A DNA stretch of 64,000 nucleotides from Ancistrus triradiatus (taxonomy: Eukaryota; Chordata; Actinopteri; Siluriformes; Loricariidae): positions 62,001-126,000 of the forward strand of contig JAJAGP010000217.1 of assembly GCA_025084515.1 (NCBI GenBank), read 5' to 3'. Shown in pieces: positions 21,736 through 34,779 of the stretch. The notes under the pieces are model-generated. The model was given only the letters and a program-made list of their open reading frames with translations. It did not search any database and was not told where the DNA came from. Made by a program: the position numbers and the translations under genes. How positions within the stretch are numbered: the stretch's first letter is position 1; every line of letters begins with the position of its first letter.

Positions 21736-22320
21736 AAACTAATTAAACAGCTGCAACCAACTCATTTTGACCAAGTTTCCATTATATGCCTCTAAACATA
21801 TAACACGCAAATAAGCAAGTATTACATAACGACTGTTATGCACTCAGTAAAGCATGGTGTGATCACATTGTCTGGCGAATGACTAAGATATTAAAGGTAT
21901 TTAAAGATGGAGTTTAAGGGCTTACAACCACACAATTTCACCCACCTACAATGACGCATACAGAGATAGACTTAACATAAGCGGGGAGCTTTTTCTCTCT
22001 TAAGCACTTAAGTAATGAGAATTTGTGTTGCAGTGTGTTTATAAATCGAGTGTGTTTGAATGTTCTGCTGTCGTCACTCTGTAGTTTTGTAGACTGTACG
22101 GTGTGCTTTCCTCTTTCACACAGTGATTTTCATTTTCAGAAATTCCGAATTTTGACAGTATGCTTTAAATGTTGTTTAATTTGAGAAATTTATTAGATTA
22201 ATGTGACATTTTATTTTGTGTGCCTGAATCTCAATTGGAACATTTTTAGCACAGTGCTGTTGTACAGAAGTAGGTTAAATATGTAGGTAATGTTTGTGGA
22301 AGTCTTTTTTGTTGTTGCTG
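21736..22320. other. Non-coding sequence, nothing recognised
   Basis: No supported feature. Confidence 0.4.
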
Positions 22321-22334
22321 TGTGTGTGTTGTGT

Positions 22335-22385
<51 letters not shown>

Positions 22386-22412
22386 ATGTATGTATGTGTA
22401 TATGTATGTATG

Positions 22413-22483
<71 letters not shown>
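22321..22483. repeat. Compound microsatellite (GT)n-(TATG)n-(TA)n
   Basis: About 160 bp: GT from about 22322, then two TATG clusters, then about 31 TA units to 22483. All overlapping ORFs are artefacts of it. Such sequence can adopt Z-DNA or cruciform forms and is length-unstable. Confidence 0.97.
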
Positions 22484-22486
<3 letters not shown>

Positions 22487-22690
22487 TGTTTCATTATAAT
22501 GAGAGTAATTAGTCCTGTTTAATTGGATGAAGTGCAGCATATTTTAAATAAAAATACCTTTCTACGTATGAGATGATATTTTAAAAGTAGTTTTTAAGAA
22601 TTTGTCTACTGATGCACTGAAATACTAAATATTGTGTTGTCCTGAAAATGTCTAAATATTGCGATTATAATACATTTACCCTATCGCCCA
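22484..22690. other. Non-coding sequence
   Basis: AT-rich, nothing recognised. Confidence 0.3.
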
Positions 22691-23384
22691 CTAGGGGTGT
22701 TGCGAATGCAAAAATGTTTGTCTTGGATTATAAATATATATATTTTTTAATCTAATGCAGTTCCATTTTTGAACACCAGATGGTGCAGCCGTACTCACAG
22801 ACGCTTATTCCGTTGAGAATACATGGTTTCCTTTTAATTGCAGGGGAACTAAAGTTTGTTTTTGTTTTAATTATTATTATATAAAATTATATGAAATATT
22901 TAGACATTATTTTGAATTGTTATTCTTCAGAAAAAAAAAAATGTTTTCAACCGGTTATTTATTATATATAATGCCTTATATTGCCACTGTATATTACAAT
23001 GAAATTGATTGCTGCTCCAGAACAGTGCAATCTACACAAAAACAGATTAAGACAGTCACACCGATTAAGTCTGCCAAACACACAAAGACCTTTGATTAGT
23101 ATTGCAGTGATAGAAAAAAAATAAATATTGAATATAATATTGTACAGAGGTATTGCACTGATAGCATAGGGCATTTTGTTTACAATTTTAAACCTAATGT
23201 TTCTAGTCACTTCTTTTTATAAGGGACTAGTGTTATTGTTAAAAACATATAGAAGAAAATGTACAGTGTTTACACTACAGAAATAAAAAGGGAATGTCTT
23301 TTGTCAAATGTAAATTAATAATTGTGAGAAAATCAAATTGTGAGCTCAGTATTGTTAATCGTTCTACCCGTCGCCCACCCCTAG
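22691..23384. mobile_element. Probable non-autonomous hAT element
   Basis: Ends 'ctaggggtgttgcga' and, inverted at the right, 'tcgcccacccctag', a terminus typical of fish hAT elements. The interior is AT-rich with no transposase. An 8-bp target duplication was not found, so the exact ends are uncertain. Confidence 0.55.
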
Positions 23385-23498
23385 TCGGAATTTCTTTAGG
23401 GTCAAATAGTAGCAAGCAAAATACACTACACAGCGAATTTGGGTAAATGTGATTAAATATGATTCAGTATTCTAATTATTTGACAGCACTGTTTGACA

Positions 23499-23701
23499 GG
23501 GACTGTGGTAGCCTAGTGGTTAAGTTACTGGACTCTTGACCAGAAGGTCCAGGGTTCAAATCCCACCTCTACCAAGCTGCCACTGTTGGGTCCTTGAGCA
23601 AGGCCCTTAACCCACAATTGCTTGGATTGTAAGACTGTACCAATTGTAAGTCGCTCTGGATAAGGGCGTCTGCTAAATGCTGTAAATGTAAATGTAAATG
23701 C
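23499..23701 (+). mobile_element. tRNA-derived SINE, family 1, well preserved
   Basis: A box 'tagcctagtggttaag', B box 'ggttcaaatcc' at 23553, body with 'ctgccactgttgggtccttg' and 'tctggataagggcgtctgc', and a (TGTAAA)n tail. Best copy in the window. Confidence 0.93.
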
Positions 23702-24825
23702 ACTAGTTTTTAAATATTCCAAAATCAGAAGCATATCAAAAAGGCCAAAATTGCCCCAGGCATCTAAGAGTTAAGCAAATACACATCTGAAACGCACAAG
23801 ACAAACAGCCAGTATAAAGTCAGCATTCCACATGATCAGAATATTGTTTATCCCTGTGTACCATAAATTGTATTTGGTGGTTCATGATGTCATTTTACAC
23901 CGCATCAAACTGCTAATCTCTTCCAAACAGTGTGCTGCGTTTGTGGCAAGAGACGGATTCATGCTGGTGCATTACAATGAAGAACAATGGAACAGAAATA
24001 GCCTGCCTTTGTTTTTGAATGAAATGGCAAGCTGGTATTATGCAGCGTTTTTTAAGTTCCTTTATTATGTTCTTACAAATGTTGGTTTTGTCTGTATCAA
24101 GAATGGAAGAATTTAAGAGGTGCATTTAAAGATGGCTGAAAGGCAGTTTAGAAAATGTATGAATTAACAAATTGTGGTGTCCATATCAAACAGTTCAGGA
24201 TCCCTAAAACTACTCATAAATGTATAGTTTGCTTTATTTATTCAGTAAATGTATTCAATATTGGGGATATGGATCACAAGATTATTTGACTGCATGAGTA
24301 TTGTCCTTTTAGATGTTAATTTAGTTTACCAGTTTACTGTCGGATTATTCACTGGTCACACATAATGTCTGTTTGTATATGCCTTTTCCCCAAATATCTT
24401 ACACCATTAAAAACGACATTACGAACTTCCTTCAAAAATGGTGGCTTCAAAGTTAATTAAGGTTTTTTGTAGGTGTTGATGGAGCAGTGCAGTGTCATCA
24501 GTTTGCTGTGGGTTTTTTAGCTCCTAGTTGAGGTTTGAGCTTGGAAAGTGCTCTGTCTCGCCAGAATACTGACAGCTGCGACAGATTTCTGCCACTTCAG
24601 TGAACAGCATTTAAGTCACAACACTCATGTGTTCGTAGTCATATCTGGTTGAATTTTCCTTAGTGAGCTTTATGCTTACGTTTCGTACTTTGACTGTTGT
24701 GCTTGTTTGTGTGGTTTTTTTTTTTTTTCTTTTTCCTTTGTGCTAATGTTTGTCTGAGTTTCATACTTGTGTTTCATGCTTGAGCCTTATGCTTAGGTTT
24801 CATTCAAATGATGACATCCAAAACA
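23702..24825. other. Non-coding sequence with an unrecognised 94-codon ORF
   Basis: The ORF 23832-24116 (plus) has an acceptor-like 'ctcttccaaacag' inside and no donor or homology that I know. I do not call it a gene. The remainder shows nothing. Confidence 0.35.
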
Positions 24826-25055
24826 TGGATGAGTGTAGAAACAAGGAGGTGTACCTAATAAAGTGTTTTTGAGTGAACAGAGAACTGGCGCTTACTGGAT
24901 ATTTTCTCTTTTTTGCACCATTCTCTGTAACCATAACACTTAACCCACTTTTCTTCCTTATTCTGTTGCTCAGTATGAACTTCAGCAGGTCATCTTGACC
25001 ATGTCTACATACTTAAATGCATTGAGCTCCTGCCATGTGATTGGTGTGTGTCTGT
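24826..25055 (-). mobile_element. Fragment of Tc1-like family 4
   Basis: Carries 'aggtgtacctaataaagtg', 'tggatattttctc..accattctctgtaa' and 'catcttgaccatgtctacat', in the order of the terminal part of the element at 31217-31800. Most of the interior is deleted. Confidence 0.7.
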
Positions 25056-25072
25056 ATATATGGTATCACATC

Positions 25073-25848
25073 TAGGGCTGAGCAATTAATCGAAAAATTA
25101 ATCGAAACCAACATTTAGAACCATTAACCGACATAATCTTGCCCGTATCGATTATTTCGATGAAAAAAAAAAAATTCTGTTAATACTTAATATCAAGCAG
25201 CTTGTACCAAAGGCAAAGGCCGTGTCTGTCGTTTGGACACATTTTGGCTTTAGAGAACATGACATCGAACATAAAGAAGCCGAATGTAAACACTGCGGAG
25301 AAGGTTTCGGTGACCAATGGTAATACCACCAGTCACTTTCATCACTTGGAGCTAGGGGTGAATGATGTGGTAAAAATATTATCATGATAATTAAAGACAT
25401 TTTCACGATACATGATATTTATCACGATACATTTGATCGCAGACAAAATGCATCAGTAGCGACAGATTTTTAAAAATTGCTATTCAGTTATTATCCCATA
25501 CTTAGTAAAGTGATTTGTATGCAAAATGGGCTGCACTTCATCCAGTTAACAGGACTAATTACACTGTATAATGAAACATGCAGTTGGTCAGTGTTCTATA
25601 AGCACTGAGGATATGCTCAGAAAAACATATCGCCTATCACAATAACAAAATTTATCACAATACAGTAAAATATCGTCACATTGCTCACCCCTACTTGGCG
25701 CACAAGGTAACGCCACTGAATGTGAACAGTGCGTGGCAAAACATCAGAAGAACAAAAAAAAACCCTGAAATAATCATTCATTAATTGTAATCGAGGTAAA
25801 ATGTTCAGTTAATCGTGATATTGATTTGAGGTCATATCACCAAGAACT
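25073..25848 (+). mobile_element. hAT-type element with BED-finger remnant, split by another hAT
   Basis: Left end 'tagggctgagcaattaatcga', right end '..gatttgaggtcatatcacc'. Both occur inverted at 51688-53842. Between about 25209 and 25323 one frame reads VVWTHFGFRE..EAECKHCGE, a BED zinc finger (W-x2-F, C-x2-C) of hAT transposases, then stops. The C-terminal part is missing. Confidence 0.75.
25353..25693. mobile_element. Non-autonomous hAT element nested in another hAT
   Basis: 341 bp, ends 'taggggtgaatgat' and inverted 'attgctcaccccta'. Flanked by 8-bp duplications 'cttggagc' (25345-25352) and 'cttggcgc' (25694-25701), 7 of 8 equal, as expected for hAT. Interior rich in 'atcacgata' motifs. 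Confidence 0.85.
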
Positions 25849-26133
25849 GTGTTTTGGAGCTGTTGTAATGTGCAGGAGGTAGCTCTGTGCTGTCACAAAT
25901 ATTGCCCACAAGGGGGAGTTGTGTGTGCGTGTGAGGATCAAATGTCATTATGATAAGCAAACCTGGAATTGAGCAGTGAGTCAATTCTTTAAATGCTTTA
26001 TTTGAAAAAACATGAGCCAACAGACTTGCTTTATGTTACTGAGGTTAAGGTTAGGGGTAGGTGTAGCATTAATTAGTTGCAGTAATCCTTCATTGTCATT
26101 CCTGTCAATGGAAAGCCCTCATAAGGATAGCAA

Positions 26134-26138
<5 letters not shown>
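25849..26138. other. Non-coding sequence
   Basis: Nothing recognised. Confidence 0.3.

Positions 26139-26215
<77 letters not shown>
26139..26215. repeat. (GT)n(GA)n microsatellite
   Basis: About 29 GT units followed by GA units. Confidence 0.97.
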
Positions 26216-26254
26216 TGAGAGCGAGAGCAAGCGGTTGAGAGAACGCGCATGTGA

Positions 26255-26765
26255 TCAAGTATTTGTTATATTTGTGGGGACCATGTGTCCTGGCAAGGAC
26301 AAGAACATCAGATATTTTTGACCTTATGTACGTTTTGCTGGTAAGCTTATTTACAAAAACTGCAACTTCAGTGGAAAGTCTCCATAAACGTAAAGTGTAT
26401 GTGCATGTGTGCGTGTAGCTATCTACCTCTCCTCTGTGTAAGGGCTGGCTTGTTTAAATAGTACATGTTGCTAAACACTGCATGACTAATAATTAATAAC
26501 TGGATGACAAGGAACATTCAGTAACTTCATATCAATTTAAGCTTTTGTGACATGAATGTGTCTGATCTCTTATAATTTCGTTTCAGGCTTAACCCTTTTG
26601 AAGGGATAACATCTGATTAAGCACATTGTTCTCTTTGTCTTAATGGCCAGCTATACAACTGACTGCAATTTGAATTCAAGATGTAACTTGTAAACAGACC
26701 AAACACGAATAAAACCTCTTTTTTTTTTCCTTGATTTGTCTTTAAAATGCCGGAAAATTATTAAA
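26255..26765. other. Non-coding sequence with a short fish repeat piece
   Basis: 'tttgtggggaccatgtgtcctggcaagg' at about 26271 resembles a motif widespread in fish dispersed repeats. The rest is unrecognised. Confidence 0.35.
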
Positions 26766-26767
26766 TA

Positions 26768-28233
26768 CAGTCTTGTGAAAAAGTGTTTTTTTTTGTTTGT
26801 CACACGTAAGTTTTTCAGAATATCAAACCGATTTAAATATTAGTCAAAGACAACACAAGTAAACACAAAATGCAGTTTTTAAATGAAGGTGTTTATTATT
26901 AAGGGGAAAAAAAATCCAAACCTACATAACCCCGTGTGAAAAAGTGATTGCCCCCCTTTTTAAAACATTGAACTTGACTATGGTTTATCACACCTGAGTT
27001 GACTGTCTCTAGCCACACCCAGCACTGATTACTGCCACACCTGCTCTCAATCAGGACATCACTTAAATGGGACCTGCCTGACAAAGTGAAGTACACCAAA
27101 AGATCCTTAAAAGCTACACATCATGCCGAGATCCAAAGAAATTCAGGAATAATTGAGAAAGAAAGTAATTGAGATCTATCAGTCTGGAAAGGGTTATAAA
27201 GCCATTTCTAAAGCTTCGGGACTTCAGCCAATCACAGTGAGAGCCATTATTCACGAATGACAAAGACAGGCGACAGTGGTGACCCTTCCGAGGAGTGGCC
27301 GGCCGACCAAGATTACCGCAAGAGCACAGCGATGACTCATCCAAAAGGTCAAAAAAGACCCCACAACAACATCCAAAGAACTGCAGGCCTCACTTGCTTC
27401 AGTTAAAGTCAGTGTTCATGCCTCCACCATAAGAAAGAGACTGGGGGAAAAATGGCCTGCATGGCAGAGGTCCAAGACGAAACCCACTGCTGAGCAAAAA
27501 GAACATTTAAAGCTCGTTTCAATTTTTCCAGAACACATCATCATCCCAAGACTTTTGGGAAAACTGTGGACTGACGAGACAAAAGCTAAACCCTTTGGAA
27601 GGTGTCCCCCATTACATCTGGCGTAAAAGTAACACAGCATTTCAGAAAACGAACATTATACCAACAGTAAAATATGGTGGTGGTAGTGTGATGGTCTGGG
27701 GCTGTTTTGCTGCTTCAGGACCGGGAAGACTTGCTGTGATAAATGGAACTATGAATTCTGCTGTCTACCAAAAAATCCTGAAGGACAATGTCCGGCCATC
27801 TGTTTGTGACCTCAAGCTGAAACAAACTTGAGTTCTGCAGCAGCACAATGATCCAAAACACACCAGCAAGTCCATCTGTGAATGGCTAAAGAAAAACAAA
27901 ATGAAGACTTTGGAGTGACCTGAATCCTATTGCAATGCTGTGGCATGACCTTAAAAAGGCTGTTCATGCTCGAAAACCCTCCAGTGAGGCTGAATTACAA
28001 CAATTCTGCAAAGATGAGTGGCCAAAATTTCCCCACAATGCTGTGAAAGACTCATTGCAAGTTATCACAAGGGCTTGGTTGCAGTTGTTGCTGCTAAGGG
28101 TGGCCGAACCAGTTATTAGGTATAGGAGGCAATCACTTTTTGACACAAGGCCATCTAGGTTTGGATTTTTTCTCCCTTAATAATAAACACCTTCATTACT
28201 TTTTCAAAAAGCAAACACTATTTCACACCATTG
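26768..28233 (+). mobile_element. Tc1-type transposon, family 5
   Basis: 1466 bp with ends 'cagtcttgtgaaaaagtg' and the inverse '..cactatttcacaccattg', flanked by TA at 26766-26767 and 28234-28235. The right TA is also the left flank of the next element (28236), so two elements share one dinucleotide. Confidence 0.93.
27123..28119 (+). pseudogene. Tc1-type transposase, broken (family 5)
   Basis: Starts MPRSKEIQE, then a stop where the family has Gln. HTH block GYKAISKASGLQ is visible. The piece at 27595-27831 has TVKYGGGSVMVWGCFAASGP. The second-Asp region reads HNDPKHTSK. The block with the catalytic Glu is damaged by a deletion near 27917 (tttggagtgacctgaatcc). Ends at TAG 28117-28119. Non-functional. 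Confidence 0.88.
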
Positions 28234-28497
28234 TACAACCCTAAACCAGAAATAGTTGGGACTGTAAGGAAAATGCAAATAGAGTGGGGCAAAAAAGTAT
28301 TTAGTCAGCCACTGATTGTGCAAGTTCTCCTACTTATAAAGATGAGAGAGGTCTGTAATTTTCATCGTAGGTACACTTCAACTATGAGAGACAAAATGTG
28401 AGAAAAAAATCCAAGAAATCACATTGTAGGATTTTTAAAGAATTTACTTGTAAATTATGGTGGAAAATAAGTATTTGGTCAATAACAAAAGTTCAAC

Positions 28498-29710
<1,213 letters not shown>

Positions 29711-30522
29711 AGTTGGAGTTTGGAGTCTGACTGTTTGAGGCTGTGGGACAGGTGTCTTTTATACAGATAACGAGGTCAACAGGTTCCAATGAATACAGGT
29801 AACAAGAGGAGGGCAGAGAGCTTCTTAAAGAAGAATTTACAGGTCTGTGAGAGCCAGAAATCTTGCTTGTTTGTGGGTGACCAAATACTTATTGTCCACC
29901 ATGATTTATAATCAAATTCTTTAAAAATCCTACAATGTGATTTCCTGGATTTTTTTTCCCTCATTTTGTCTCTCATAGTTGAAGTGTAGCTATGATGAAA
30001 ATTACAGACCACTCTCATCTTTCTAAGTAGGAGAACTTGCACAACTCAAGATATTTAATGTTTTTTTCTGATGAACTTCATTTAATTTGTTAATAAACAT
30101 CCATTCCTGCCTTTCAGGCCTGCAACACATTCCAAAAATTCCGATATTTCTTTGAGGTAAGGTTGTTTTTAAACATTTCAATCATTTTCTCACACATTTG
30201 TCGAAAAACTGGAGATCATTTGCCTATCTTTCAATCATCAAAGACTCGGCCTTTTGTGGATACTGATTTTGTACCAAATCATGATCACAATTACCTGTTG
30301 ACATCACATGTTTGAACATCATTATTTAGTTGTTTTTATAGTTGTCATTATTTACTAGCTCTGAATCGTTTTTGTCCCATCGTTTTGGAACGTGTCCGAG
30401 GCCTGAAGTGAAGTTGACCAGACAAAACCTGAAATGTCTTGGGTCCAAACTCTCAGCAATGAAATAGAAGTTTTTATTAGCATTTTCCATACCATTTCCA
30501 TTTTTCCAGATTTGGGGTTGTA

Positions 30523-30951
30523 CTATTTAATTTTATTACAGGTGTTTGAAGTAAAGTCAGATAACAGGTAAATTTAACATGGTGGCATCCCAGTCTATCC
30601 TGTGTATCACACAGATCCAGCCCCACCCAAAGGAGCACTGGGAATTTATGTTGAGGTGGTACACACACACCCATCAATGGATTAGAGTCGATTACCAGTA
30701 ACCGGCTGCTCACTGGTAAACCCCACCCAGGGCATTGCTGAGGTCTTGCTACCTTGCGCTCATACAGAGGCGACCACACGGACCTGGCAATGAACAACTC
30801 CGAACTGCAACTCAAACCTCACCCTTAATCATAGTAACCTTGCCCCAAGTCTTTTGGCTCTTTTGATTTTTCCAAATAAAAGTTGCCGTTTTTGTTACAA
30901 AAACAAACAAAAAAAACTGTTAGGACTGAAAAACAGTCCTCATAATTAAAA

Positions 30952-30952
<1 letters not shown>
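30523..30952. other. Non-coding sequence
   Basis: The stretch at 30570-30830 has a GC-richer character ('atcccagtctatcctgtgtatcac') but no identity could be given. The 112-codon minus ORF over it is unsupported. Confidence 0.35.

Positions 30953-31023
<71 letters not shown>
30953..31023. repeat. (AC)n microsatellite
   Basis: About 33 CA units after a short TA lead-in. Confidence 0.97.
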
Positions 31024-31026
<3 letters not shown>

Positions 31027-31161
31027 GCCCTCTGGCTTATTCACAGCTGCAGTTGGGATGCAACAGAAGTGAGCATTTTAATTTTAGCCTCATGAACAGA
31101 CAATAGAGTTCAACATGTCCATTTTTGGATTTAAGGATGAATGTTAGTATTCTCTCTCCTC

Positions 31162-31162
<1 letters not shown>

Positions 31163-31216
<54 letters not shown>
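31163..31216. repeat. (CT)n(CA)n microsatellite
   Basis: About 11 CT units then about 14 CA units, directly left of a Tc1-like fragment. Confidence 0.95.
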
Positions 31217-31218
<2 letters not shown>

Positions 31219-31800
31219 TCAAGAATCCATGCTTTCATGTTGTTTAACCCCACATTCTGGCCCTACCATCTGAATGTCACAGCAGAAATCAAGACTCATC
31301 AGACCAGGCAACATTTTTCCAAACTTCTCTTGTGAAATTTTGGTGAGTCCATGTGAATTGTAGCCTCAGTTGCCTGTTCTTAGCTGACAGGTGTGGCCTT
31401 CTACTGCTGTTTGATGTGTTGTGTGTTCAGAGATGTTCTTCTGTACATCTTGGTTGTAATGAATGGTCCAGTTTGAACCAGTCTGGTCATTCTCCTCTGA
31501 CATCGGCAAAGCATTTTCATCCGGAGAACTGACACTCACTGGATACAATTTCTCTTTTTCGGACCATTCTCTGTAAACCCTAGAGATGACTGTGCGTGAA
31601 AATCCCAGTAGTAGTTTCTGAAATACTCAGACCTGCCCCTCTAGCACTAACAACCATGCCATGTTCACAGTCACTTAAATCACCTTTCTTCTCCATTCTG
31701 ATGCCCGGTTTGAACTTCAGTGGGTCGTCTTGACTATGTCTACATAACTAAATGTATTGATTTGCTGTCATGTAATTGGTTGACTAGATATTTGTGTGTC
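31217..31800 (-). pseudogene. Tc1-like family 4 element, partial, broken transposase
   Basis: Minus-strand remnant of the N-terminal half. 'agactcatcagaccaggcaac', 'ttgtagcctcagttgcctgttc', 'ttctctgtaaaccctagagatg' and 'tttctgaaatactcagacc' follow the same order as the family member at 43861-44870 read in reverse. The C-terminal half is absent. Confidence 0.78.
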
Positions 31801-31854
31801 TGTGTTATAGTTCAAGTGTATAAATCCCCATCTCCCTGAAGTGGCTTCTACAGT

Positions 31855-32240
31855 GAGTGCATTTGTTTACATGCACTTAATAATCCGATAACTGCAGAAA
31901 ATCAGTAATCCGATCAAAGAGTTTACATGCACTTGAGTAATCAGATAATGGGAAGCCTCTGGGTTTACATGACCCAGGGAATTATCGGATTTCTACTTTG
32001 CAACCAGCCAATAATCTCAAAGAAAGATGTGACGTAAACTTAAATTTGTAATATTAAATAACCAAATTCTTCATTTTCTGGAGTGTATATATTGCATTTC
32101 TTCACAAAGTGTTCTATAGCTTGTAGTGGGTGCTTCATTTAATTCCAAATCCCATTGAAATCGGGCAACTGGTATACAAGCTATGAGAAATCAGACCACT
32201 GAAATAAAATCCAGGTCTCTTTATCAGATAACTATCTATC
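31855..32240. mobile_element. MITE-like element, copy 2, truncated
   Basis: Matches the left half of 13764-14309: 'ttacatgcacttaataatccgataactgcagaaaatc'-type blocks in pieces, then 'ctttgcaaccagccaataatctca'. The right inverted end is not found. Confidence 0.6.
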
Positions 32241-32359
32241 TATATAAGTTTATTGACTTTTTAAATTAATCCTACGTTTCCAATTGTTCATCATGTGACG
32301 AAATATGACTGAAGCAGGCAGAGTGCAGTAGCTTTCTTTCAAGTAATCTTCAGTATGTA

Positions 32360-33305
32360 ATCTAACATGACGTTTTACTGGCATCATTCTATAGGAAGAC
32401 TGCCCACATCACAAGTCTTAATCCACGTGAAGTCACCTAATCTAAAGCACAATTCCTTGAACGCACCACGGAAGTGATCTGTCCTGATATTAAATCTTCA
32501 CGGTCATATGTCTGCAGGCTCTGGCGTGGCTCGTTCATCTCCATCTTGAACTGTAGGATTTGTGCTTCGATCTGTCTGGCCCGTCATGCCATAATAGCAT
32601 AAATCCAGCCTGAGTGATTAACTCAAGGATTGGAAGGCCACTAAGTCGAGGAATCTGAGTTTGACTTTTTTTGTTTTGTGATGACTTGGAAGACTTGCTG
32701 TTGCAGAAAGCTGATACTACTGCTACCACAGTCCAACATGTGGTTCTCTGCTTTGCTGACTGAAAAGCTGAAGTGGATATCGGACTCAAAGCCTAAAATT
32801 AGCTAATGCTTTTCCATTGCTGGAAGAAAGAACATCTGATTAGGCGTACTGAAAGGATAGGACATTAGTCATTTTTACGCTGTTGTCAGTAACATTGATG
32901 TTGGCTTTTGCATTACAGCTTTAGATGAAAGGAGAGTCCAGATGCAGAATTTGCTATAGCTGGTAAAAAACAGTGTTTATTTATAGCCGGGTAATCTGGA
33001 TCATCTTCTAAGGCTGGGTTAGTGAAAGTTTGTGTACTAAAATGAACGAGAGGGTGTTTTTGTTTCCCAGATCAAGATTAAGGTGGAATAAGGAAGTATA
33101 GACAAAAATAAACTTTTTTCCCCCCAGTGCCCTGTTTTCCACTGAATGATTATCATGTCTTCTGTGGGCAAACCCTGAGTAAGAGATAAAAGCAACCCAC
33201 AATTTGATTTCACACAATGATTTCTGATAACACTACCTGTCTTAGCTTGAAATGAATTCTTTTGTGAGCTTTTTGCCAAATATCGTTTTATCAGAAGCTG
33301 TATAC
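32360..33305 (+). repeat. Old segmental duplication, unit 1
   Basis: Co-linear with 37330-38115. Clear anchors: 'aaaattagctaatgcttttcc' (about 32797 and 37671), 'actacctgtcttagc(t/a)tgaaat' (about 33233 and 38014) and 'ttttatcagaagctgt / ttttccagaagctgt'. Homology resumes at about 34200 after element K copy 2. No coding capacity found. Confidence 0.7.
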
Positions 33306-33330
33306 AACCAAAAATAAGAAACACTTGAGG

Positions 33331-34195
33331 GGAAAAAAATGTATTGAAGACAGTACGAGTCCTTTATTTCATGTGTTGTCTGGTTAACATTTCACGCGTT
33401 AATAAACATCCATTCCTGCTTTTCAGGCTTGCAACACAGTCCAAAAAACGTTGGGACGGTAAAGTATTTACCTATTTGTAATGTTGCCATTCCTTCTCAC
33501 AACACTAAAAAGGTGTTTTGGCACTGAGGTTAAGTGTTTCAGTTGTATTTTGTCCCATTATTTCTGCAACACATCTTTAGGTGTGCAGCAGTACGGGGCC
33601 CTTGTTGTCTCATATTTCATTTCAAAATTCTCCACACATTCGCTATTGGGGACAGATCAGGACTGCAGGCAAGCCAGTCCAGTGCCCATACTCTCTTTTT
33701 CCACAGTCATGCCTTTGCAATGTGTTCAGCATGTGGTTTTGTGTTGCCCTGTTGAAAAATGCATGGACGCACTGAAACCGTTTAGTATTATGCACTGTAG
33801 AGGGTGAAATATGTGAATCCCTTTCAATCTTTCTTTGTTGTAAATTGTTTTTAGAACATTTCAATAATTTTCTCAAGCATTTGTTGACAAACTGGAGATC
33901 CTCTGCCCATCTTTGCTCCACTTTTGTGGATACGGCATTTTCCCGTGAAATTGTGATTACTATCACCTGTATGAAATCACATCATTATTCTTTTTTTTTT
34001 TTTTTAACCCTTATTACTAACCTTAAATTGTTTGGTATTTGCAGGCCTGCAGTGCAGAAATAGATGTATATCAACAAATGAAATTAAGTTGATCAGACAA
34101 AACATGACACAGCTTGGGTTCATACTGTCTGTAATTAAATAGAAGTCAAAGTAAATGTAAGAAACTGTCTTTTGTGTTTGTTTTAGAATTTTGTC
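33331..34195. mobile_element. Element K, copy 2, degenerate
   Basis: 'ttaataaacatccattcctgcttttcagg' and 'caacacagtccaaaaaacgttgggac' match copy 1. Further in come 'ggacagatcaggactgcagg' and 'ttctcaagcatttgttgacaaactgg'. The 107-codon minus ORF (33643-33966) is probably a transposase relic. It interrupts unit 1 of the segmental duplication. Confidence 0.65.
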
Positions 34196-34199
34196 GTTA

Positions 34200-34440
34200 C
34201 CTTTTACTGATCTAACCACAACTATGTGGCAGTCACAATGCCTGTTGGGTTTTGTATTAAATCAAGCAAATAGTTTGAGAAGAGCTAAGGCGTCACTGTG
34301 TGTCAGACGGCACATTTGTATAAAATGGGAGGAATGCACTTGAGCTGGACAAAAATAGCTCTGTTGAGTGTTAGTTTTGTGACTCTATTAGCACCAGTTG
34401 AACCTTGTAGATTAAGGAATTGGCTGAGTATACAACCTTA
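34200..34440 (+). repeat. Segmental duplication unit 1, continued
   Basis: 'cagtcacaatgcctgttgggttttgtatt', 'gacggcacat' and 'aatagctctgttgagtgt' correspond to 38170-38285. Confidence 0.6.
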
Positions 34441-34479
34441 TATGGATTATAATGAATTACTTCCTTATTTGTATTAATT

Positions 34480-34720
34480 AAGATAAAATGATCCTTTATT
34501 AGTCCCAATGGGGAAATTCAGCAAACTGATAGTAGTGTACACAGAGTAGAAAAAAGTGTAAAAGAATAATAAAAAAAAAAAAACAACAAAAAAAAAAAAA
34601 TATATATATATATACATATAACCATGGGTGGAATGTTGGACAGTTATGGATGCACTGCAGGTTGGAGGGACAAGCGGTGAAAGAAGCACTGTGCCTTTGC
34701 AATTCATGTAAATAAATATT
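34480..34720 (+). repeat. Fish dispersed repeat with A/TA tract
   Basis: 'gatcctttattagtcccaatggggaaattc' is a common fish repeat start. It contains A-rich and TA tracts at 34568-34618. Confidence 0.5.
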
Positions 34721-34779
34721 ATACTTGGTCAGTTATTTATTGAGGAAAATGGTCCAATATTACATATTAGTGAGTGGCA

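Noticed and set aside
22211..22540. Six overlapping ORFs rich in Tyr-Ile, Cys-Val and Thr-His
   Set aside because: Products of the GT/TA microsatellite in every frame.
23509..23570. Possible tRNA gene from A and B boxes
   Set aside because: The boxes belong to a SINE with its body and tail; no cloverleaf with a proper acceptor stem is visible.
23832..24116. 94-codon ORF with an acceptor-like site inside
   Set aside because: No donor, no recognisable domain and hydrophobic composition expected of AT-rich chance frames. Kept only as a note.
26012..26258. Cys-Val and Thr-His ORFs near 26.1 kb
   Set aside because: Read-through of a GT/GA microsatellite.
30825..31335. Short ORFs with (Cys-Val)n or (His-Thr)n
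   Set aside because: Read-through of CA and CT repeats at 30953-31023 and 31163-31216.
33643..33966. 107-codon minus ORF as a host gene
   Set aside because: Falls inside element K copy 2, whose sequence is shared with 28236-30520.
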